6,030 nucleotides of DNA from B21-G16 sp003644825 [NCBI: Candidatus Zhuqueibacterota bacterium] (GTDB lineage Bacteria; SM23-31; B21-G16): the NCBI GenBank assembly GCA_003644825.1, contig QNDJ01000125.1:1-6030 (forward strand), read 5' to 3'. Below, one piece after another: positions 1 through 5,107 of this stretch. Both the position numbers and the translations under genes were made by a program. Within the stretch, counting starts at the first letter, position 1; the number at the start of each line of letters is the position of its first letter. Under the pieces are notes generated by a model. It was not told the DNA's origin, did no database searches, and saw only the letters and a program-made list of their open reading frames with translations.

Positions 1-51
1 GTTTAGTATTTTATAATGACCTATATTTATTGTATTGTGTTATTAAGATAA

Positions 52-120
52 TTAAAGTTCAGTGAGTCCCAGGGTCTTCAGTTGCTGATGCACAAGTCGA
101 TAGGCCGCCTGTGGATGGTT
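52..120 (-). other. GC-rich patch with a short protein-like minus-strand frame, possible gene remnant
   Basis: Bases 61-120 are about 55% GC, whereas bases 1-60 are about 18% GC, a sharp break for this window. Read on the minus strand from 120 to the stop at 52-54, the patch gives 22 codons containing AYRLVHQQLKTLGL, which has the look of a real helical C-terminus. The frame is closed by another stop at 121-123, so no intact gene is present. It could be the 3' tail of a decayed or transposed gene, part of an unrecognised structured RNA, or chance. The string is loosely like the helix-turn-helix part of IS3-type transposases, but far too short to claim that. I found no strong hairpin in it (only CACA at 91-94 with TGTG at 110-113). 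Confidence 0.2.
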
Positions 121-135
121 TTAATAATCGAGTTT

Positions 136-139
136 GGAG
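136..139 (+). promoter_or_regulatory. Ribosome binding site for the zinc-ribbon gene
   Basis: GGAG lies nine bases before the ATG at 149. It decides the start: the reading frame is also open from a TTG at 134, but that codon overlaps this site and has no site of its own, so the ATG at 149 is preferred. Confidence 0.6.
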
Positions 140-148
140 CATGATATA

Positions 149-328
149 ATGAAAATAAAAAAGCAAAATGAGGTATTGCCTGTTTGCCCCCACTGCAAAG
201 CAGAGCTCGAAGAATTGTGGTTTAGGGAATTCAAGAGCGATATGGGTAAACGCTGTATCTATTTTTGTCCCAAGTGCAAATCGTGCTTGGGTATTTCTCA
301 CCGAAAAGGCATTACAATGGGATTATGA
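149..328 (+). CDS. Small zinc-ribbon protein of unknown function (59 aa)
   Basis: A cytosolic-looking protein of 59 residues with no signal peptide or membrane segment. Two cysteine knuckles are visible: CPHC at residues 13-16 and CPKC at 41-44, with a further Cys at 47, separated by a charged linker containing ELWFREF and a short strand IYFCP. This spacing is that of a treble-cleft or zinc-ribbon fold binding one zinc ion. The end, SCLGISHRKG, resembles a conserved tail I associate with small uncharacterised zinc-ribbon proteins of environmental bacteria, so the protein is probably complete rather than truncated. Its specific role is unknown; such ribbons may bind nucleic acid or protein partners. 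It is about 44% GC, higher than the surrounding spacers, and is separated from the next gene by about 470 bases, so it is likely its own transcription unit. Being short, it could still be a non-functional remnant, but the start signal and paired knuckles argue for a real gene. Confidence 0.72.
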   Translation: MKIKKQNEVLPVCPHCKAELEELWFREFKSDMGKRCIYFCPKCKSCLGISHRKGITMGL

Positions 329-798
329 GGTGAAGGTCGATTCGATAAAAGAATAAGTAAAGCAATTGAACAGAACCTGCATAAAGACATAATTTGTTCT
401 TACGGTTGTGCTTTCAGTAATTCTCACTGTGCTGTTTTTCCCTATCGCCTACAAAACGTAAAAGCTACTACTTTATGTTATACCCTCCAATAGAGAGTGT
501 GAAAATTGTTGGTATAAATAGAAAATAGTTAAATGAAGATATCAAAACGAAAAAACCAACTTTTATCAGCATTTTGTTGCTTTTAGCAGTAACTATCATC
601 CTTTCCCGGGCATTTTTTATATTTATATTGAATATTATTATATTAATTTTTAAAATGATTTTTAGTAAAAAATTTAGAAGATTCATAATTTAATTGTTAA
701 TCAGAATATATATCTGGATGATTGGAAAAGGACAGAACACAGTTAAGGGAATAATTGTTTTTAGAAAAAGTCAATATTTCATAAAATAATTGTATTAA
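329..798. other. 470-base stretch without an intact gene
   Basis: Very AT-rich, especially from 610 to 700. On the + strand two hydrophobic protein-like runs appear without a proper start. One at about 394-459 includes VLTVVLSVILTVLFFPIAY and ends at a TAA (457-459). The other lies at 541-693 and is listed separately; the same frame continues after the TAA at 691-693 to a second TAA at 787-789. On the minus strand a 72-codon frame at 468-686 is open, but it is low-complexity and lacks a ribosome binding site. A nested stem can be drawn at 359-414. No tRNA, rRNA or recognisable riboswitch is visible. I could not support a promoter for the gene at 799. The simplest reading is a spacer containing decayed coding DNA. 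Confidence 0.5.
541..693 (+). pseudogene. Signal-peptide-like frame lacking a start codon, possible decayed exported protein
   Basis: The frame between the stop at 526-528 and the stop at 691-693 has no early ATG, GTG or TTG that fits. From the ATC at 541 it reads KTKKPTFISILLLLAVTII followed by LSRAFF, a near-perfect bacterial signal peptide: two lysine clusters, a hydrophobic core, then a small residue. An ATG to ATC change at 541 would account for the lost start. The later part (roughly 613-690) becomes AT-driven Phe/Ile/Asn low complexity ending with a basic KKFRRF tail. Alternatively it is a small membrane peptide using a rare start, or chance hydrophobicity in AT-rich DNA. Confidence 0.25.
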
Positions 799-1671
799 AT
801 GAATAAAATGAGAGTAATAAGGATAGTAGTCAACTTATTAATTTTTATCATTTTTCTTTTGTATCAAAGTATAGTTTTTGCTCAATTACCATCTATTGAA
901 CAGGGAAGGCTTATTCGTGTCACTTCAACCAGATATTTGAATTCACCAATGATTGGAAAAATTAAAAAAATATCTTCAGATTCATTGTTATTTTTTGTAG
1001 GCAATAGATTGTTTGTTTTACCGGCTAATGAAATCCAGAAGATTGAGGTGAAAGTAAAACAAAAAAGGCATACTACAGAAGGTTTTATTCTTGGGGCGGT
1101 TCCCGGTGCTTTTCTTTTAGGTACCTATTTTTACAACGAAGAAAAGAATGCAAAAGGGGCTGGTAAAATTGGACAACCCGGTGCAGAAGGTGGAATTGTA
1201 ATGGGTTTACTATCAGGAGGGATAATTGGAGGATTAATTGGTCATTCTGTGATAACGGCTATCTGGCAGGAAATCTTTCCTGAGAATAGAGTTAGAGCGG
1301 TTGTACAGGGTGTAAAATCTCCGGGTCTTGCCTGTGCTATGTCTTTGATGTTGCCTGGTCTTGGACAATACTACAATGGAGATACAGAAAAGGGGATTAT
1401 GCAGGAGATTTTATTTTTTGGTGGTATTGTTGTGGCAATTATGGGTACTGATGATAATTCAACTCAGGAATTAATTGGAGGAGCCCTTGCTTATGGCTCT
1501 TACATCTGGTCTGTAATCGATGCACCATTATCGGCAAGAAGGAAAAACAAATTATTAAAACAACATAATTATAAAAATCTACCGAACTCCGAAAAGAAAC
1601 AAATTAAATTTGGTTTGAATATTTCTTATAAACGCAGTGCTTTGTGGTTTGAATTTTCGTATCATTTTTAG
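799..1671 (+). CDS. Exported membrane protein with glycine-zipper segment and DUF5683-like C-terminal part
   Basis: A 290-residue protein. Residues 1-28 form a signal peptide with a likely cut after Ala28 (sequence VFAQ). Residues 35-90 form a small beta-rich region (RLIRVTSTRY, GKIKKISSDSLLFF, LPANEIQKIEVKV), a pattern I associate with envelope proteins of Gemmatimonadota and Ignavibacteria in which it precedes a glycine-rich membrane hairpin. That hairpin follows at about 95-109 and 131-153 (VMGLLSGGIIGGLIGHS). From about 174 to 247 the protein resembles DUF5683/TM2-type domains, with the marker PGLGQYYNGDTEKG near 186-199 and two further hydrophobic stretches at about 203-216 and 226-240. 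The last residues, LWFEFSYHF, alternate like a terminal beta strand. The function is unknown. ATG 799 was used; ATG 808 is also possible and neither has a visible ribosome site, which is common in Bacteroidota-like genomes. Only 20 bases separate it from the GH2 gene, so co-transcription is likely. Confidence 0.85.
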   Translation: MNKMRVIRIVVNLLIFIIFLLYQSIVFAQLPSIEQGRLIRVTSTRYLNSPMIGKIKKISSDSLLFFVGNRLFVLPANEIQKIEVKVKQKRHTTEGFILGAVPGAFLLGTYFYNEEKNAKGAGKIGQPGAEGGIVMGLLSGGIIGGLIGHSVITAIWQEIFPENRVRAVVQGVKSPGLACAMSLMLPGLGQYYNGDTEKGIMQEILFFGGIVVAIMGTDDNSTQELIGGALAYGSYIWSVIDAPLSARRKNKLLKQHNYKNLPNSEKKQIKFGLNISYKRSALWFEFSYHF

Positions 1672-1676
1672 TAATA

Positions 1677-1683
1677 AGAAAGG
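1677..1683 (+). promoter_or_regulatory. Ribosome binding site deciding the GH2 start
   Basis: AGAAAGG ends eight bases before the ATG at 1692. The frame is also open from a GTG at 1683, but that codon overlaps this site, so the ATG at 1692 is taken as the start. Confidence 0.65.
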
Positions 1684-1691
1684 TGTTAAAA

Positions 1692-4196
1692 ATGAAAAGG
1701 AATATGCTATTGCTTTTAATAATAATTTCATTGTTTTCTTTCACATATAAACAAAGCCGTATACGGACACGGGTAATTGGGCAGGCTATTGACTTTGATG
1801 AGAACTGGCGTTTTTTAAAGGGTAACCCTGTTGGTGCTTCTTCAGTTAATTTTGATGATTCAAAATGGCAGGTTGTTCAACTTCCTCATGACTGGGCAAT
1901 TACAGGACCAGTAGAAATAGAAGGTGATGCCAATACCGGTAAATTACCCTGGCGTGGAGAAGGCTGGTATAGAAAATCTTTTATAATTGGTAGAGAAGAT
2001 AAAGGAGAACGAGTTTATTTTATTTTTTATGGTATAATGGCTTTTCCTGTAATTTATATCAATGGGCATAAGGCTGGTTCATGGGATTACGGTTATAATT
2101 CGTTCTATATTGATGCAACAGAATGGATAAAATTTGGTGAAAAAAATGTTATAGCTATTTATGTAGATACCAGGAAGCATCAAAGCCGATGGTATCCTGG
2201 TGCAGGGATTTATCGTAAAGTTGAGATGTACATATTGGATGAAATACATTTACAGCCATGGGGAATAGTGGTTACTACATCAGAAGTTGGGAAAAATAAA
2301 GCTATAGTTAAAGTAAAAAGCCTTGTTGTAAATCAGGGTAATACTGAAAGGAGGGTAACCATCGAAACCAGCCTTATTAGTCCAGAAGGACAGGAAATAG
2401 CCCAAAAAAAAGAATCCCTGCCGGTTGCTCCAGATACTGAAGTAGAATTTAATCAGACTTTTGAGGTGTCCCATCCGCAGAGATGGGATATAAACTCCCC
2501 GAAATTATACAAAGTTAGAACTGTGCTGAAAAAGGAGGGTGTTTTATGTGATATGAGGAATACGGAATTTGGTATAAGAACATTTAAATTTACTACAGAT
2601 GATGGTTTTCATCTGAACGGTCGCCGAGTGCAGATAAAAGGTGTGAACCTTCACCATGATCAGGGACCTCTTGGTGCGGCATTTTACCCTCGTGCTATGG
2701 AGCGGCAGCTGGAGATATTACGTAATATGGGTGTTAATGCCATTCGTACAAGCCATAATATGCCTGCGCCAGAGTTACTAACTTTCTGTGATAAAATGGG
2801 ATTTATAGTCTATAATGAAGCTTTTGATAAATGGACAGAACGATGGAGAGGTACGGCAGACCTGTTGCCTGATACGGATTTTAAAGAATTTATGAACCGT
2901 CAGATCAAAAACTTTGTTGAACGTGATAGAAATCACCCTTCTGTAGTCCTGTGGAGTGTGGGTAATGAGATGTATGATATCGAGATGAATAAGGAAAAAG
3001 GGGCATTTGAAAAACTTAAAATGGTAATACAGCTTTTTCATAAATATGACCCTACAAGACCTGTGACCTTAACCTGTTTTATGCAAAAATCAATTAAATT
3101 TGGTCATTCTGCTCTTTATGATGTACAGAGCTGGAACTATGGAGGTAAATACATTTATGCCTATCAGGCAGATTCCACAAAACCTGTGTTATGTAGTGAA
3201 TCGTCATCAGCTATAAGTACCAGAGATTATTATGAATTTCCGCTGGTAAAAAATAAAACTTATTTCAGTGACTCATTACAGATAAGTTCTTATGACCTTC
3301 ATGCAGTGGAATGGGGTGATATTCCAGACTGGGAATTTTACCGTCTGGAGGAAAATCCATATGCGTGTGGTGAATTTGTCTGGTCAGGTTTTGATTACAT
3401 TGGAGAACCTACTCCTTACAATAATTATTATGTCAGGAAGGGAAAAATAACAAAGGCTCAGGCATCCCGAAGCAGTTATTTTGGTATTATAGATTTATGT
3501 GGAATACCAAAAGACCGCTATTATCTCTACAGAAGTTACTGGGCACCGGAAAAAACAACCGTTCATATTTTACCTCATTGGACATGGCCAGGGCGTGAAG
3601 GGAAAATTATTCCGGTTTATGTATATACAAATGGAGACTCTGCTGAATTATTTGTGAATGGTAAATCTTATGGGGTTAAAGCCAAGAAGCGTGATGAAAC
3701 TGTTTCACTGCTTGAAAAATATGAAAAAGATTATTACTGCATTCTCGATAGATACAGATTGAGATGGGAAAATGTAATCTACGAGCCAGGTGAAGTTCGT
3801 GTTAAAGCATATAAAAGTGGGCATTTATTGGCAACCGCTGTTCGTAAAACTGTTGGGACACCTGCAGAGATCCGTCTTACACCCGACCGTTCTAAAATCC
3901 ATGCAGATGGTTATGACCTGTCTTATATACTCGTTGAAGCAGTGGATAAATATGGTGTGGTTAATCCTCATACTAATAGTATTGTAAAGTTTTTGGTAGG
4001 TGGTCCCGCTGTAATTGCTGGTGTTGGTAATGGTAATCCTCAATCTAAAACCCCGTTTGTTTCAAACAAATGTCCGCTCTTTCATGGAAAAGCAATGTTG
4101 ATTATTCGTAGTTTAAGAAATAAAAAAGGAACTATTAATGTAACTGCTGTCTGTAAAAAATTAACATCCGGATATACAGAAATTATAAGTTATTGA
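1692..4196 (+). CDS. Exported glycoside hydrolase family 2 enzyme, probable beta-galactosidase
   Basis: An 834-residue enzyme expected to release terminal beta-linked sugar, most likely galactose, by the retaining GH2 mechanism outside the cytoplasm. Residues 1-20 are a basic and hydrophobic export signal without a clear cleavage site or lipobox. Domain order: jelly-roll sugar-binding domain (about 33-182, with WRGEGWYRKSF and RWYPGAGIYRKV), Ig-like domain (about 187-296), TIM barrel (about 298-620), DUF4982-type domain (about 622-720, starting near VHILPHWTWPG), and GH2 C-terminal domain 5 (about 722-825, DLSYILVEAVDKYG and VGNGNPQS). The acid/base is Glu426 in NHPSVVLWSVGNE. The nucleophile is probably Glu503 in CSESSSAIST, by analogy with the SETAS..SRG motif of Bacteroides and Streptococcus enzymes. 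RTSHN (352-356) and FVWSGFDYIGEP (562-573) are also typical. Length and domains are complete, with no frameshift. Beta-glucuronidase or another GH2 specificity cannot be excluded from sequence alone. It follows the DUF5683-like gene closely, suggesting one operon. Confidence 0.95.
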   Translation: MKRNMLLLLIIISLFSFTYKQSRIRTRVIGQAIDFDENWRFLKGNPVGASSVNFDDSKWQVVQLPHDWAITGPVEIEGDANTGKLPWRGEGWYRKSFIIGREDKGERVYFIFYGIMAFPVIYINGHKAGSWDYGYNSFYIDATEWIKFGEKNVIAIYVDTRKHQSRWYPGAGIYRKVEMYILDEIHLQPWGIVVTTSEVGKNKAIVKVKSLVVNQGNTERRVTIETSLISPEGQEIAQKKESLPVAPDTEVEFNQTFEVSHPQRWDINSPKLYKVRTVLKKEGVLCDMRNTEFGIRTFKFTTDDGFHLNGRRVQIKGVNLHHDQGPLGAAFYPRAMERQLEILRNMGVNAIRTSHNMPAPELLTFCDKMGFIVYNEAFDKWTERWRGTADLLPDTDFKEFMNRQIKNFVERDRNHPSVVLWSVGNEMYDIEMNKEKGAFEKLKMVIQLFHKYDPTRPVTLTCFMQKSIKFGHSALYDVQSWNYGGKYIYAYQADSTKPVLCSESSSAISTRDYYEFPLVKNKTYFSDSLQISSYDLHAVEWGDIPDWEFYRLEENPYACGEFVWSGFDYIGEPTPYNNYYVRKGKITKAQASRSSYFGIIDLCGIPKDRYYLYRSYWAPEKTTVHILPHWTWPGREGKIIPVYVYTNGDSAELFVNGKSYGVKAKKRDETVSLLEKYEKDYYCILDRYRLRWENVIYEPGEVRVKAYKSGHLLATAVRKTVGTPAEIRLTPDRSKIHADGYDLSYILVEAVDKYGVVNPHTNSIVKFLVGGPAVIAGVGNGNPQSKTPFVSNKCPLFHGKAMLIIRSLRNKKGTINVTAVCKKLTSGYTEIISY

Positions 4197-4214
4197 AAGA
4201 TAAAAATTGTTGAT

Positions 4215-4227
4215 AACTCGATGAGTT
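4215..4227 (+). other. Small hairpin after the GH2 gene
   Basis: AACTC and GAGTT form a perfect five-base-pair stem around a GAT loop, 19 bases after the GH2 stop codon. It is followed by TTAATTAAT rather than a T-run, so it is at best a weak terminator or an mRNA end stabiliser. Confidence 0.25.
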
Positions 4228-4236
4228 TAATTAATC

Positions 4237-4260
4237 CCAGATTTAAGTTCCTTGAATTGG
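4237..4260 (+). other. Hairpin in the spacer between the GH2 and barrel genes
   Basis: CCAG, a bulged A, then TTTAAG pairs with CTTGAATTGG around a TTC loop, giving ten pairs including two G-T wobbles. No T-run follows, so it does not look like an intrinsic terminator. It could influence mRNA processing between the two couplets, or be fortuitous. The whole 146-base spacer shows no promoter I could support. Confidence 0.3.
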
Positions 4261-4342
4261 CAAAGATGGATGTTCAATAAAAATGTCATGCAAAAGTCCG
4301 GACAATTCTAAAGGATTGTACCTTATTAAAGAATATTATTCT

Positions 4343-5107
4343 ATGATAAGGTTCATAAAAGTTGTAATCATTATTATGATTTTAACGGTTGAAATATTTC
4401 CAAAAAGTGTGAAACCTCAGTCAAAACAAAATGGAGTATATATTTCGTATCAGATTGGTCATCTTTCCTTAATTGATGAATTAATTTCCAATCAGCAATA
4501 TTGTGGTAGCTTATCAGGCTGGGAAATAAAATGGATAGCTGGAGATTCTTCTCAAATAACCCAGCTTGGATTTAATTATATACTTGGTAAAAGAATAAAA
4601 AATTTCAGTGTAGAAGCAGAAGTTCAGAATTTCACCCTTTATTATGACTGGTTATTGAAGAGTGACATCTTTCGGATATTTTCGAAAGAATGTACCTTTT
4701 ATTCAGGTCCATCTGTGTTGATATTTCTCCATACTCGAAGACAGGATATAGGTAATACGCCTCTTGAAAAGTCTAATCTTGGTTCAATATCAATTAATAT
4801 ATATAATCGTATTGCTTTCAGAATAACACCAGCTTTTTGTTTAATGAGTGATTTCAGATTGTCATTGTTTTCATTTACAGGTAAAACGGTAGATACGGTT
4901 CCAGGTGAACAAGAACCGTCTAATCTGAAAGTATTATCGGGATTTTCTGCTGTAGACCTCTATTCAATAGTTAGTTTTCGATGGTTCCTGCAAAAATATT
5001 TTTCTTTAACTTTTGAGTACTTTTTTAATTTAAAGCAAGTATCAGTATGGGATTATTACCGGTCTTTAACAGACAATATTTCGTTAAAATTAGGAATATG
5101 GTTTTGA
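4343..5107 (+). CDS. Predicted outer-membrane beta-barrel protein of unknown function
   Basis: A 254-residue protein from the ATG at 4343. Residues 1-18 or so (MIRFIKVV followed by IIIMILTV) are a signal peptide core, ending near residues 20-27. The mature part is a run of alternating polar/hydrophobic stretches typical of barrel strands: GVYISYQIG, ITQLGFNYIL, FSVEAEVQNFTLYY, SISINIYNRIAFRI, DFRLSLFSF, FSLTFEYFFNL. It closes with NISLKLGIWF, a good beta-signal with terminal Phe as recognised by the BAM machinery. Size suits an 8- to 12-strand barrel. No enzymatic motif is visible and I do not recognise a named family. The frame is open from an ATG at 4283, but that start would put 20 polar residues before the signal peptide, so 4343 is chosen; neither start has a strong ribosome site. 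The stop overlaps the start of the S41 gene, implying translational coupling. Confidence 0.75.
   Translation: MIRFIKVVIIIMILTVEIFPKSVKPQSKQNGVYISYQIGHLSLIDELISNQQYCGSLSGWEIKWIAGDSSQITQLGFNYILGKRIKNFSVEAEVQNFTLYYDWLLKSDIFRIFSKECTFYSGPSVLIFLHTRRQDIGNTPLEKSNLGSISINIYNRIAFRITPAFCLMSDFRLSLFSFTGKTVDTVPGEQEPSNLKVLSGFSAVDLYSIVSFRWFLQKYFSLTFEYFFNLKQVSVWDYYRSLTDNISLKLGIWF
5092..5095 (+). promoter_or_regulatory. Ribosome binding site bearing on the S41 start
   Basis: AGGA inside the end of the barrel gene is only two bases from the ATG at 5098 but eight bases from a TTG at 5104. Spacing therefore favours TTG 5104, which shares bases with the barrel gene's TGA stop (TTGA at 5104-5107), a classic coupling overlap. 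The choice between the two starts is not settled. Confidence 0.4.

Noticed and set aside
12-17. Perfect TATAAT as a -10 box for the zinc-ribbon gene
   Set aside because: Any -35 box would lie outside the window, and such hexamers are frequent in DNA this AT-rich. A second TATAAT at 145-150 overlaps the start codon and cannot serve.
59-301. Minus-strand frame of 80 codons
   Set aside because: It lies opposite the zinc-ribbon gene, has no ribosome site and shows no domain-like pattern; the + strand frame has paired cysteine motifs and a good start signal.
168-356. Plus-strand frame in another phase of the zinc-ribbon gene
   Set aside because: It overlaps the zinc-ribbon gene throughout, breaks the CxxC motifs and has no ribosome site before its ATG.
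468-686. Minus-strand frame of 72 codons rich in Ile, Asn and Phe
   Set aside because: Composition follows the extreme AT content, no ribosome site precedes the start, and it lies opposite the signal-like + frame.
755-787. TTGTTT and TAAAAT as a promoter for the gene at 799
   Set aside because: The spacing is 21 bases, too long for a standard promoter, and no Bacteroidota-type TAnnTTTG element is present nearby.
718-789. Short + strand frame of 23 codons from an ATG
   Set aside because: Too short, no ribosome site, and no recognisable motif; it may only be a continuation of the decayed frame ending at 693.
2280-2474. Minus-strand frame within the GH2 gene
   Set aside because: It lies opposite a clearly conserved Ig-like domain; the coding evidence is on the + strand.
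2778-3041. Minus-strand frame of 87 codons within the GH2 gene
   Set aside because: It lies opposite the catalytic TIM barrel including the acid/base motif.
3790-4043. Open frames on both strands near the GH2 C-terminus
   Set aside because: Both coincide with the conserved C-terminal domain in the GH2 frame and have no start signals of their own.
799-4196. A polysaccharide utilisation locus
   Set aside because: No SusC, SusD, hybrid sensor, ECF sigma factor or transporter is present in the window; one GH2 gene is not enough.
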